NCBI GenBank assembly: GCA_030549175.1
Contig: JAUKUA010000007.1
Span: 3,782,001 to 3,846,000 of the forward strand
Length of the DNA: 64,000 bases
Origin: Lasiosphaeris hirsuta
Lineage: Eukaryota > Ascomycota > Sordariomycetes > Sordariales > Lasiosphaeriaceae
Direction of reading: 5' to 3'
This document shows positions 12,478 through 24,127 of the stretch, one piece after another. Both the position numbers and the translations under genes were made by a program. The notes below the pieces were generated by a model. It was not told where the DNA came from, made no database searches, and saw only the letters and a program-made list of their open reading frames with translations. Position 1 is the stretch's first letter; each line of letters opens with the position of its first letter.

Positions 12478-14550
12478 GACTTCACCTGCTCAACCTGCAT
12501 TGGCGATTATGCACATTCCCTGCGAATGGCTAGCCAAAGCAGTTTTTTCCTCTCTTCTTCTCACTGCTACGAATGTCTTTGCGATGATTTTGTTTCCCCC
12601 CTCCCCCCCACTTTGCAGTGCCAAGGCACCGACAACGGAAAACGGGACTCTACGTGGAAAACGGGCAATGATGGAGTTATGGTTGCTTTTATCTCGGGTG
12701 GGAGATTGATGCGATGTCACCGCCTTCACCAGGCGGGCGCTCGCCCAAAGACGACAGGCTAGAGGCTTTCGGAATCCAGGCAAGGAGCTCAAGAATTTAG
12801 ACGGAGGGGCAGAGCGTCTTTGCTAGGTTGGCAACGACGCGTTCACAATTTACCTCGGAAGTGCCGAACTTCTGAGCGTTTGCATTTGGTGGAATTTTGC
12901 ATGAAAGCGGATTGTTTTTTTTTTTTTCGCCTGGACCGAACGCGCACGGCTAACTTCAGGCCGTGCAAGTGTTGAAGGTCCAGCGCAGAAAACAACACCG
13001 ATCAACATTTCTGCCACATTGAGGACATTTGCAAGCTCTTATAGCTCTGCAAATCGAGATGAGGCGTTGTAGATTAGAGAGCCCTCAGGGGGCATAGTAC
13101 GGCGATCAGTTCTGCGAACCATACATACAATAACATCTGGGAACGAACAAAAGTGGCTGCTATGATGACATGGCTCTCATCTTTCCCATCAGCTACGGCA
13201 TCACCGTTTCTTCCAACGGCAGTTTCGGCTCTCCCCGATTCCATTCCACAATTCTCCGGCAAACTAACTAGCCTCCGTCTCCCCATTGAACCTTCCCGCT
13301 CCTAAGCGCCACTACATGCACTCCTTTTTTCTTTGCACAGTTCCTTATTAGCGTCCGTCTGGTATGCATCATATCCTGGCCTAAAACCAAAACCCCCCAA
13401 AGAGACCTCCAACTCCCCCCACGCTACCCTCCCCACCCCCACACCGCCCCTGAGACATGGTTCGAGGGGAACGGCAGGTGTGGGGGCATGCAAGTGAGGT
13501 AGTCCGCGGGCAGGTGAGGTAGTCCGCGGGCAGGTGATGAGAAAAAAACTTAATGTCTAGCTGGGCTGGTTGGATGTGCGTTGTTCATGTGACCTGCGGT
13601 GGTTCTTCAGGGGGGGCGGAGAAGGATTTTCTTTGCGGTGTTGTCAGGTTTGTCTTACGGAGATACTTTGGGGTAATGATATCGAGATCGGATCGAGATC
13701 GGGTTGGGGGGGCGGGTGGCGGGCGTCTGGAGGTTGGGGGTGAGGGAAGGCTGGTGAAAATTTCTTTTCGGATGGGGGCTTCTTTTGGGGATGGCTACAT
13801 GAGGTATGCAGGGTCACTTGGGGTATGCGTGGTGGTGTGAGACTGGGAGTCGACTTGGGGGTGATTTTGTTTGTGTTCTTTCGGATATCATGGGTCGGCT
13901 GGGAAACATATGGAAACCTTACTACGCCTCTGCAATATATGTCGAAAACAGGATGTGCCTGCCATTGACATTCTGGTTTGGGTACCGTGGCGCTGTGCAC
14001 TCTTTGACAAATCTACCTTCCTGCTCTTCCGACGGTTCGGCGTTCGGGCCCGTCGAGGTTTTACTTCCCTGCCCGAGGAAGCCTTACGGTTCGACTTTCT
14101 GTCGAGGGTACTCGAGAAAGAGGAATAGGTAGGACCTAAATAACAGGACCGAACCCTCGGAAGAACAAGAAAGGATATTCGCCAGGGAGTGCCCAACGCC
14201 ACGATAACCAAGCCAGGATGCCAATGCCACATCCTGGACTCTTGGAGATGTCCAAGAGAAAAAGCACGATTTTAAGGAATAGAGAGGCGGGAGCCTAACA
14301 CAGTAGAGAAGCGGAAAAGGGCGATAATAGTACCAGCCGCCGCTAACGGCCCTAGGAGATCGCAGGCCACATCACAAAAAGCGCAAATCTTGGGCATGAA
14401 TCATGATCCGATTTCTGTCATCTGTCTATCAAATTCCACAAATCCATCTTCTTTCTTTTGATAATGTGAAATGAAACACGAAACACGACAAACAAGATAT
14501 TCCATCAGCCCACGCCGGACTCAGATCAACCCAGATCTAGAATCAATCAA
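12478..14550. other. Convergent intergenic region
   Basis: Between the PFK-2 stop (+) and the protease stop (-). Open frames here, such as an 85-codon frame at 13871-14128 that starts with TTG, lack an ATG or recognisable motifs. The stretch contains a T-rich run near 12916-12928 and a tandem repeat at 13494-13537. Confidence 0.55.
13494..13537 (+). repeat. 20-bp tandem repeat, 2.2 copies
   Basis: The unit GTGAGGTAGTCCGCGGGCAG occurs twice in a row without mismatch and is followed by GTGA of a third copy. Confidence 0.9.
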
Positions 14551-16022
14551 TCAGTAATATGGTCTTGGGATGAAGCGCATCATTGCCTGTCCAACATCAA
14601 ACACCACAAGAGCATTCTGCATAAACACATCGCCTAGGATGTACGGGCCGGTGCCGCCAGAGGCAATGGCCGTCATGCAGAGCCCAGTCATGGGGTCCTT
14701 CATGTCGCGATAGATAAGATCGACGGGGTTGATTGTGAAGAGAATGCCGTCGAGCCTCACCGCGATCTGTGGAGCGATCGCGTCGCAGGTGGTAAAGTAG
14801 GCCCCGTAATTCCACAGATATACCGCGTTGGGAATAAAAGCCGAGTTGATGGCTTCGGCAAGAGCTGTAAAAAAGGGAGGGAGGATTGTTAGCTGGCGCC
14901 GGATGGGAAAATGGGATTGAAGTACACATACGAGGAGGCAGATAGCAGAGAGTGGTCCCACTATCAACGATATAGGGGTATTTCTTGCCATCGGTAGCTT
15001 GTCCATATTCCCAGCCATCTGGGATGATGGTGTAGAATGAGTACTCATAGGCGGTCGAGGGCACATCAACGAGGTTGGTCTGGAATGAATTAGAAGCGAC
15101 ACTTTATGAATCTCTTTTTTGGATGTGGGGCACTTGCGATAATCATGGGCAAGCTAGCCGTCTTGGAGGTATCCAAGCCACTTGCTGGGGCGATTCCACC
15201 CCAAGCAAGCAAGCCACTCGACGCATTTCGGTCGATGGCAATGCTAAAGAGGGGTGGGACTTTACCCTGGCTGACCATGCTGGTGAACAAGGGCGAATAT
15301 TCGATCTGGCTCCCGGAATCGTGGCTGAGGCCAGAGCCAAGGTAGGCGTTGGTGAGGGAAGGGAACGCGAGGCCCATCAGGCCGCTGGTCATGTTATTTC
15401 CGAACCAATATGTCGAATTGGCAAGGCAGACCTCCTGCTTCTTGATCGTGATATTGCCGACTGTGATGTCGGAGAATCCCATTGGGCCGGTGATAATCTC
15501 GCCGTCGCCATAGCGGATGAACATGTGCTGCGACGGGCTGGTTTCGCCGTACTGGAATGTTTCTGGGTAGGTTGGTCCGAAACCGCAAGACACTTGAGGG
15601 AGGAGCTCGCCGGCGTAGTCAATGCAAGAGAAATCCCGCTGGACAGCCCAGGTGTCGGAGCTGCCAGTGTCGAGTAGCAGAGACAGACGGTGGCCATTCC
15701 AAAGAACGTCGGCGGCGTACTGCGTGCCGTAAGCTGTGGTTGTCGTGATGTTTTCGTACCCGAAACCGCCAGCCTGGCGCTGGTGGGCTCCGAGAACAGC
15801 GGCTACAGATTTTGCATTGGTTTTGGAACCGCGGAAGCCGCGCATGTGCTGGACATTGTGGGTCGTCTTGGTGAACTTGCTAAATGTCCAAGGGTGGGTG
15901 CCCTTGGGGGACTTGAAGCTCACTCCAGGAGGCGTGGTGTGGAGAGCATCACTGACGCGGGGGTATGCCGCCACCGCTGAGGCCAGGGCCAACACACCAG
16001 TCAAGACAGAAGGCAGCATCAT
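14551..16022 (-). CDS. Secreted pepsin-like aspartic protease (A1 family)
   Basis: Extracellular or vacuolar acid protease. Three exons on the minus strand, 16022-15138, 15079-14932 and 14864-14551, give 448 aa. A signal peptide (about residues 1-20) is followed by a propeptide. The first catalytic motif is LLDTGSSDTW with Asp at about 118; the flap tyrosine region is FIRYGDGE; the second catalytic motif is IVDSGTT with Asp at about 334. The C-terminal ILGDVFMQNALVVFD is the conserved A1 ending. The first intron reads GCAAGT...TTCCAG; no GT donor at that place restores the frame, so it is a GC-AG intron of 58 nt. The second intron is canonical (67 nt, GTATGT). There is no hydrophobic C-terminus, so it is probably soluble and not GPI-anchored. 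Several NxT/NxS sequons fit secretion. Confidence 0.95.
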
Positions 16023-17006
16023 GACTGCGGGCCAGCTCCTAGAGATAGACTTGCCGATGTTGGGAGGAATAAGTGGATGGCCCGAGTTAGACGTCGGCTT
16101 AACTTGCGAGGAAACCGAGGGGGTCGGGCTATTTGAAATACCAAAAGGCAGAAACGAGACTGAACGAGTGGCGGGAAAAGGAAGCGTCGAACGGCCGAGA
16201 GCCGGTCAGGGAGATGTAGGAAACCGGCTTATCAAGCGAGTCGACTGCCAGTCGTGCAAAGATATACCACAAGACAGGACGGCGGGACAGAATGAAGACG
16301 ACGGGGCAAGGAGATGGGCTACTGGATATTTCGTTGCAGGCAAACACTTGAGATCCCTGCCCTGCATTTGACTCCCTGCAGTTAACCAGACAGATTCTGC
16401 AGTTTATTAGCTAAGATGTTTTGGCTTGAGCCCTTCTTTTGACAGGACCGGCGGGGGATGATGGTCTGTTTTCATGGCGTGGAAGGAGCGCAATGGAAGG
16501 CGCACTGGCGGCGGGAAGGCACAGACAGACTGGGGCACGGCAATGTACCTATACCACCACCGCTTCACATGGTCAAAAACAGCAGAAAGGCCAGAGAAGA
16601 AGTCGCAGTACATCAAATTTTGAGCTCATGGGATTTCCCAACTGCCTTGACGAATGACAGAGCACTGGATGTAGTTCCGGTGGGTAAGTGAAGCAAGAAA
16701 ATGGGGCTTCGCCATGATGTCGCCGTCGGAACAATTTCTGGGTTTCCTGCTGCGAAGCAGCAAGCGGAAATTCCTCCAAGCGGCAGAGGCTCCCTGCTTT
16801 GGTGTTTCCGATCTGGTATTCATCAGATTCCCTGCATGGTTGTGATACACAAGAGCTGTGAGGACCCGTTGACAGCCATCGAAAAGTGGAAACATGGTGT
16901 CCCTTCAATTTGGCCGGATGCTGTTTGCATCAGAGCGGTCTCGAGTGACTGAGCACAGGACTTGAAGAACGGCTTTTCGTTCTCACCCAGTACCGCCCGG
17001 CCTGCT

Positions 17007-17051
17007 CGTGGGTGACCCTGCCGTGGGTGACTCTGCCGTGGGTGACCCTGC
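17007..17051 (+). repeat. 15-bp tandem repeat, three copies
   Basis: Three consecutive copies of CGTGGGTGACCCTGC; the middle one has a single C-to-T change. Confidence 0.9.
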
Positions 17052-17463
17052 CAACGGCTCCTTTTCGAAGCTCGGAGTCGAAATTTCGGGGACGGTGTTT
17101 GCAGCAACGATACCCTCAGCCATCCATTTGGTTGTCGAGTCCCTCTGGGCCCAGTTTGCCTATCTGCCCAATCTTGTACCATCGTAGCTGAGGGAACCGA
17201 GTGATATCCCGTTGATCTTCCCGGTGTGGCCTCGCTTCTGCCATGGAATCACAAATGTGATGCCAAGGTTACCACGGATCAACGTCCTGAATCTGTACAA
17301 CAGGAAGGACTTTCGAAGGCACCCATTATTGGCTGATTGGATCTTGGGTGTAAAGCCATATTCCCGACACCTCGCAGTTTACAGGTCTGATCTAAAAACT
17401 CGACATCAGGGTTGAGCCCTGGACAAAGTATTGCAGACTGCTATTGGCATCGTGGCATCCTGC

Positions 17464-17491
17464 TTTTTTTTTTTTTTTTTTTTTTTTTTTT
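17464..17491 (+). repeat. T28 homopolymer
   Basis: An uninterrupted run of 28 T in intergenic DNA. It could be the tail of an old retroposed sequence read on the minus strand, but no body was recognised beside it. Confidence 0.85.
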
Positions 17492-18529
17492 GGTGGGGGC
17501 AGGCTCGTGGTGCTGTAGCATTTGTCCGTCTGCCATCACTTAGGTTGCGTCTGTTGAAGTTCGCGACTATTGAAGCTTCGCGACGACCAAGTTCTGCCTA
17601 ACTGCCACTGCCACGGCCCACCACTTAGGTTCTTTTGAAGCTCACGATAATCAGGGTTGAATCTCAAAATCAGAGAATTCACCAACTAACCTTCCGACCG
17701 CCGGGCAAGGCATTGCTCATGACACCCTTGCTTTGGTTGCTACCGGCCCATGAGAAGCGCACCTACCAAAGCAGCAGCATCGCTTCATAGGTCGCCCACA
17801 TCATCACATCGAAGTTCCAGATTGCTTATTCCTTCATGTTTACACAGGCAGGGAACTCGTGTAACGGCTACCTATACTACACATGGCGGCCCTTCATAAA
17901 TAATCAACTGTGAAGGAATATGTGAACGACTTCTGGAAATCTGTGGCCTTCGACCCTTCCTGTTCGGTATCTGTTGTGGCAGGCTGTGTGTGGTTGGGGA
18001 TGATTATAGATAAGCATGAAGAAACTTAGTTGACTCTGCACGTGGAAAGTCACATGAGGGCAGTGGCCCTTGCACATGTGCCCACTGCTGGCTCGCAATG
18101 TGGCGTCGCGGCAAAATGTGAATGAAAGCGTGGTGCTGAATGACCGCGTTCTTTGGAGGTCCTTTGTGCCGCGAGTTTTCTTTCAGGACAGGAGTTCTCG
18201 CACCACTCTCATCAGATCCTCTTTGCAATTGGCACCGGCGAGGCCCCGGTGAAAATCGTGCCTGCCTCGTCGATTTTTGATTTTTTTTGCGGACCCCACT
18301 ATATTCGTGTCTCCCACCTTTCTCCCTTCGGTTTCTAACCTTGCATCCTGCACCTGCAACCTTGCTTTCGCCGTTGCCCGTTTTGCTTTCGCGTCGCCGC
18401 TTGCAATTTGCGCCGCACCACAAAGCACTCGAGACATCTCCATCGACCATCCTCAGCCGGCATTTGCTTTGATCATTGCTCGTTGTACCCTGCGATCACA
18501 TCGTCAACCACCGATCACCGACCGGCAAG

Positions 18530-20588
18530 ATGGCGAGTCAGCCGCCCCCAGATCTCAATTCGATCCTGCGCATGCTGGGAGGTACGTGTCGCCGGCCCAA
18601 CCCGCCAACGCGCCCCCGACAGGCTGCGTCTGGACAGGCTGCGTCTGGACAGACTGCGCAGACACAGACTGTCGGATTGCGTCAGATGGGCGCGCGTGCT
18701 GCTTGTAGTGACTCCCAACTAACGCGATTGATCCAGAATCCCAGCAGCGCCCGGCGACCTCGACGCCGACCCAGCCTCAGGCCGGCCCGCCTGCGCCTGT
18801 CGGCCCACCTATGTCCTATGCCCAGAATCCTTACGGCCAACAACCTCAGGCTTACCACCAGCCTGCCTACAACTCATTCCCTCAGCCGTCGGCCAGCGGC
18901 AGCATCGATCTCAGCGCTGTTAGACCTGTCAACACCGGCACCGTCCAGGTGCTCCCCCACGATGCCGACCGAAATGCAATTGCTGCCGATGCCATTGCTC
19001 GGGCCAAGGCCATTGCGATCGAGAAGGGCATCGTTCCGTACGACCGGCCTGTTGGCGTGTATCCTCAGCAAGACCTACATCAGTACCAGCAGCGCTCGCG
19101 CTCCAAGAGCCCTTCGCGTGGTCGCGATCCATACCGCGACACGTATCGCGAGAACAACCGTGACAGCAACCCGTACCTTGACGAGCGCCGCGGCGCACAT
19201 GCCCCCTCGGGCAGAGGAGAATACGGCCGTGAGCGCTCTCTCTCGCCCGCCCGTGGTCGCTTTTCTCCTCGTGGCGCAGCCGGCGGTGGCGTTCGCGATC
19301 GCTCCCCTCTGAGAGGCAAGAGCGATACCGAGACGATGGAGATTGAGTCCAGTCTGGTCGGCCTCATTATTGGTCGCCAAGGCGAGAATCTACGAAAAGT
19401 CGAGAGCGAGAGCAGCTGCCGAGTCCAGTTCATCCCTCCCACCGGCGCGAGCGATCCGATTCGCTACTGCAAGATCACTGGCGCCCGTGAGCGTCGTGAG
19501 GAGGCTAAGGAGATGATCAACAAGATCATTCGAGACAGCGGCATGCGAAGCGGTGGCCGCGGTGGTAGCGACTCGGGACACCGTGAAGCCCGCCCGGCAC
19601 CCCCTCCGAGTGCGACAGGCAGCAAGGAAGGCGATGACAGCCTCCAGATTATGGTCCCCGATAGAACCGTAGGCCTTATCATTGGTCGTGGCGGAGAGAC
19701 GATCCGTGATCTCCAAGAGCGATCCGGCTGCCATATTAACATTGTTGGTGAAAATAAGAGTGTTAATGGCCTCCGACCTGTCAACCTCATTGGCCCCCCG
19801 GCGGCTGCTCGCCACGCCAAGGAGCTCATTCTTGAAATCGTCGACAGCGATAGCCGCAATGGCAACAACCCGGCTGCCCCCGCAGCTCGCGCCCCGCGAA
19901 ACGACAACTTTGGCGGCGGCGGCGGCGGCGGCGGCGGTGGTCCTGGCGGCCACGACAAGGTCAATGACTCGATTTACGTGCCCTCTGATGCGGTTGGTAT
20001 GATCATAGGCAAAGGTGGCGAGACCATCAGAGAGATGCAGAACACGACGGGCTGCAAGATCAATGTGTCGCAGTCTTCAGGACCCGGCGAGGTTGAGCGT
20101 GAGATTGGCCTGGTCGGCAGCCGTGATAGCATCACGCGGGCCAAGCGCGCAATCGAGGAGAAGGTCGATGCAGCAGTATGTCTTGGAACCCCCCCCCCCC
20201 CCCCCAACATTCATTTCACAGAGTGCCCTGCTAACCAGACCATAGCGGCAGAAGAGCGGAGGTGGCGGAGGTGCAGGTCGCGGCCGCGGCCAACAAACCG
20301 GTCGCGATTATGAGACTCCGGGCTACGGCCACTCGTCTTCAAACACTAACAGCACCCCGGCACAGCATGGTGAGGCGGCTCCGGCCGGTGCAACGACGGC
20401 AGCTGACCCGTACGCAATGTGTAAGTACTCGCTGAACTTCTGTGCACGGCAGCTCATGTGCCCTTGCTAACCTATTATCTGCAGACGGCGGTTATGACAA
20501 CTATGTTGCTTTGTGGTACCAGTCGCAGATCCAGCAGCAGGCGCAGCAGGGAGGTGCAGCCAGTGGCCAGGCCCCTGGCACATCGTAA
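18530..20588 (+). CDS. Three-KH-domain RNA/ssDNA-binding protein (FUBP/KHSRP-like)
   Basis: Four exons, 18530-18581, 18737-20175, 20246-20420 and 20485-20588, give 589 aa. The N-terminus (about 1-150) is Pro/Gln-rich, followed by an Arg/Ser/Tyr-rich stretch with SRSKSPSRGRD-type repeats. Three KH domains follow, each with its GxxG loop: GLIIGRQG at about 225, GLIIGRGG at about 331 and GMIIGKGG at about 438. A poly-Gly linker of about 10 residues lies between the second and third. The tail is RGRG-rich, then ADPYAMYGGYDNYVALWY, resembling the Tyr-rich C-terminal motifs of far-upstream-element binding proteins. It probably acts in the nucleus in transcription, splicing or mRNA stability. Intron 2 carries C16 at 20189-20204. 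Exon 3 is the part echoed at the left edge of the window. Confidence 0.93.
20189..20204 (+). repeat. C16 homopolymer inside an intron
   Basis: Sixteen C just after the GTATGT donor of intron 2 of the KH gene. It is spliced out in the model given. Confidence 0.9.
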
Positions 20589-22520
20589 AGCAGCCATGCT
20601 CGCGGGCTCCCCTGACAGCTTGATCTTGACACGCTCGATCTGACACTCGGTCTTGACACCCGATCTTGACACGCTTGATCTTGACACGCTCGCATTTGGC
20701 TGATCCGTCATGACATTGTCGCCATCGTTTTTGCGTCTCGTCATGAATCTGCACTATGATGCTTCGCTTGACGTCGATCTCTAAGCTGCCAGAATTGCCG
20801 GGACATGTGAGCTCTGTCCAGGTTCTGGGTCTCAGCGTAGCTGGGGTCATCCCACATTTGTCTTATGACTTGTACAAGTACGGCATATTTTTCTTTCAGC
20901 GCCTACGGCCATGCCTTGTTTACGACATCATGACTCGAGATCGGTTACCTCTTCTTTCGACTCTAGCATTGGCCTCTGGCATTGGCCTTGGATCTAATCT
21001 TGACCCAGCTTCCAATGCTCTTGATCTACGGCTCTTGCATCGGACGTTGCTTTGGCATTGCAAAAGGACCGGCGCGCATCAAGGTTTCGCATCCGCAATC
21101 GGCATGCTCTTGGGTGTCTGCGTGCTTCGGCTATTCGTGGTGCTTTCTCTGCATCTGACCTGACTGTCTGTCAGCCTTGCCGGCCATCCAGCGAGAGGCT
21201 TCTCTGCTCCCGCCCTCCTTGCTTTGCTCAGGCCCTGACAGAAGATATTTGCTCGCTCGTCCGGACTGACTGCGCGCCGCCAGCCTCCTCGCGCAGACCT
21301 TTGCTGCTTGATTTGACACGGCCAATGAGAAAAACTGTCACAACAGCACAAGTGTTGCCGGAGGCTTGGCTCATTTATGTCTATGCTGCGGGCCGATGAA
21401 GCATTCGGACTCTTTTCTTTTCCTTCATCTTTCCTACTTCTCTTCTACTAAAAATCTTCCTCAACAAAGCGATACCTAGTTCTTACCGCTCCCGTCCCCC
21501 CTCGGGACGGGAGTTCAGCGAATACTTTTTTTCTCGCTCTCGGTGAGCACAACGAGTTGCTCTCTTTACGAAGCTTTTGCACTGCTTTTTCACGTTCGCA
21601 TTCACGGAGGCTGGGCGATGATTTGGTCCTGGTTATAGGGGGGACGGGCGGCGCTGGGTACGGGAGGAGGCGAAAACGGTGCACATCACCAAGCTGTATA
21701 CTAGAACAAGCGGGAGGAGATCTGAATGACAGTAGTGACTCATTCCCTGATTTTCTTGGTGCTTTCTCATGGTGGTTGTGATGCCCGCTTTGGGAATTTT
21801 TTTTTTTTGTTGCTTGCTTATTGTTTTCTGCCATTTATTTTGAACGCATGCTTTACTCACTCACTATCCTTCATCAAAAGCGAATTAGCTCAAGTATGCA
21901 GTACCATGTATGGAATAGAGACATACAATAATTTTCTCACCATCTGCCGGGGTGCTTCTTTTCGAAAAGTCTGCCCATTGGAGCGTTTGGTGTCGAATTT
22001 GGCCACGACTTGGAGGCTCCCTGTTTTGAGGAAGGGTCCCATCAGATGATCCAGCCCAGTGGACCAGAAGCCATCAAGACGGAGCGGGCAATCTTGAAGC
22101 TATCCATCCATCCGCCTTGTCGTTCCTACCTAAGCGGCGTGTTCGTTATTTCGTCAGCCCAATCGGTGTTTTGAGCGATTTTGAGATTTCTCTGGGTATC
22201 CATGTGATGCCCAGGGGTTTCTAGGAAAGGGTCACAGAACGCAGGCACCCTTTCGAGGGAAGCCTTCTCTCGCCCACATCCGTGTAAGGTTTTTTTTTTG
22301 GTCAACAAGATGACCCAACAAACACAGAAAGCATATTATCGAGCCACAGGAGTCACACTTAGGGTTGGGAAACCCCACCGCTCTTACACCCCAGAACATT
22401 TCCATCTTTCATCATCACCCCATCAAAGCTTCCAAGAAACAGAAAGCGCTACACCCGTCATCATCCACTACGATACCAACAAAGCAGCTATCTGGTGTGT
22501 ACCTAAGCTTCGTCGACAGG
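20589..22520. other. Intergenic, with 3'-flanking repeats
   Basis: Just past the KH stop, 20618-20692 holds about five imperfect copies of a GATCTTGACACGCT-type unit, and a looser echo lies near 20960-21050. A 135-codon frame at 20756-21163 is most likely part of the 3' flank. No other gene was recognised. Confidence 0.55.
20618..20692 (+). repeat. Degenerate tandem repeat in the KH-gene 3' flank
   Basis: Repeated CTTGACACGCT/CTTGACACCCG-type units spaced 14-18 bases apart, starting 30 bases after the stop codon. It may lie in the 3'-UTR. Confidence 0.8.
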
Positions 22521-23243
22521 ATGCAATCTGAAGATGAAAGCGAATATGAACCTCCCCCGCCAACCGTCCTCACTCTACCACGACGACCACCTACTCCTCG
22601 TCTTCGAGTTACACCCCACGGCTTAGTCTACGTTGTGGTCTGCCACCGCCAACCCAAAGTCACACTGTGTCTCAGATGCGTGGAATCGCCAAAGGGAGTA
22701 GGCTACTTTATGCCCGCGCCGGGCGAGAGAGTCATCAGCAGCCTCGCGCAATACATTGGCGAAAATAGAGAACAAATCGGCAACATCGCCATATTGGCAC
22801 ACCTCCCTTGCTCGTGCTGGGAGGACCTAGGCTACCTCCCCTACAAGTACAAGCTGAACCGCTTCAACCGCATCGTGCCCGTGTCGGACGAGCTTAAGCG
22901 GGTCTTTGCGCAGCTCGAGCGGCTGTGCGGGGTGGACGACGCGCACGTCAGAGCCAACACCATCGGCTGGGAGAGGTTTGGGCTGAACATGCTGCTGCAG
23001 TGGGAGCGTCACGAGCGGCTGATGGACGTGGCTGCGTTTCCCCGACACGGGTCGGTCACGGCGGAGCATCAAGTCGAGGGCACCCGGCAGTACGGCCAAA
23101 AGTTCTTTCTCGACAACAGCGCCCTAATGGTGCAGATGGCGCAACAGAGTCCGCACCTTGCTGCGCTCCTCAACAATTTCAGGTCCATCACTATCCCAGC
23201 CACCTTTAGGAAGTTGCTAAGCTCCCAGGTGGGATTGGGTTAG
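22521..23243 (+). CDS. Hypothetical protein, 240 aa
   Basis: A single-exon frame with coding-like composition and no recognised domain. I start at MQSEDESEYEPPPP because an acidic Pro-rich start is typical and the 52 codons upstream look like leader. The frame is open upstream to 22365. The body has GLVYVVVCHRQ, a CLRCVESP cysteine pair, ILAHLPCSCWEDLGYLPYK and a helical C-terminal half. It has no signal peptide or membrane segment. Function unknown. Confidence 0.7.
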   Translation: MQSEDESEYEPPPPTVLTLPRRPPTPRLRVTPHGLVYVVVCHRQPKVTLCLRCVESPKGVGYFMPAPGERVISSLAQYIGENREQIGNIAILAHLPCSCWEDLGYLPYKYKLNRFNRIVPVSDELKRVFAQLERLCGVDDAHVRANTIGWERFGLNMLLQWERHERLMDVAAFPRHGSVTAEHQVEGTRQYGQKFFLDNSALMVQMAQQSPHLAALLNNFRSITIPATFRKLLSSQVGLG

Positions 23244-23880
23244 GGGAGGTTCGGCGTTGAGGTTTGGGAGAGAGAGAGGTGGAGGATTCTGTTGTATGTA
23301 ACCAAAAATCCACAAAAGCTTTGACAAGGCCTCAGTGGAAGCCGTCTGCCCATATTCTCGGCTGCCATATTTTCCTCGCGACAAAAGGCATTTGTAGTGG
23401 TATTGTGAGCCCCTGAGCTGTCAACCCCCTGAACACCGACAACCGGGCCAGGGTGAGGTGTGTGGAGACTCGCGCCGGCCCGAATAAAGATGGTGGTGAT
23501 GGAGCCGACACGGCCCGGATACTGGCTCCGGGACCAAAGCAACAGACGGGGGGCAACAGACGACCCGCAGCTGGTACTGGTCCCAGGTTGTGCGGAATCA
23601 TTCCAGTCGATGAATCGGCCTGTTGTTGGGGCTGGCTGGTGTTCTGACGGCCCCAACAAAAATACCAAAGGTGACCCGTCATCCAAATAGAGTCCCTTGT
23701 TCCTATCTGACCGGCAGGCTGGGCCGGTCCAAATGATTGCGCCGACTGCCGATTAGCCTCGGCATCATCTGAGGGGGCGTCGAAGGGATCCTTCGACGCC
23801 CCTTCGATTAGTGAGTCTGACCTCAACCAAAAAAAGGACCTGACATACATAAACACGGCCCCCTTGGGCATGCGACGTCG

Positions 23881-23957
23881 CACAACAACACACAACACAC
23901 AACACACAACACACAACACACAACACACAACACACAACACACAACACACAACACACG
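23881..23957 (+). repeat. ACAACAC heptamer microsatellite
   Basis: About 10 consecutive copies of ACAACAC with almost no variation, then CGGCAC. It sits in the presumed promoter or 5'-UTR of the DUF829 gene. Seven-base units change frame every copy, which makes all six frames look open. Confidence 0.95.
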
Positions 23958-23992
23958 GCACACTCCGCGCCAGCCTTACTCCGAGTGCATAC

Positions 23993-24012
23993 ATATATAT
24001 ATATATATATAT
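23993..24012 (+). repeat. (AT)10 dinucleotide repeat
   Basis: Ten AT units 116 bases before the DUF829 start codon. Confidence 0.9.
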
Positions 24013-24127
24013 TCGCAGACAGACACACCCCCGTCAGCAGCCGCCACGCGACCTCGTCTCTCTTTCTCTCCACCACAACCACCACCAAACCCGCTGCGTC
24101 GCGCCGGGGCGCATCGCATTTTCCACC

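Larger units (their letters stand above)
16023..18529. other. Divergent intergenic region
   Basis: Holds the promoters of the protease (-) and the KH protein (+). It contains a T28 run (17464-17491) and a 15-bp tandem repeat (17007-17051). No convincing gene was seen on either strand. Confidence 0.6.
23244..24127. other. Intergenic / 5' region of the DUF829 gene
   Basis: Dominated by the heptamer array at 23881-23957 and an AT repeat at 23993-24012, which lie 115-250 bases before the DUF829 ATG. A cysteine/valine-rich minus-strand frame here is only a read-through of the repeat. Confidence 0.7.

Noticed and set aside
13871..14128. 85-codon frame with a plausible protein-like ending
   Set aside because: Begins with TTG, has no ATG, no partner exon and no family.
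20756..21163. 135-codon frame after the KH gene
   Set aside because: No motif, located in the probable 3'-UTR and among repeat-like DNA.
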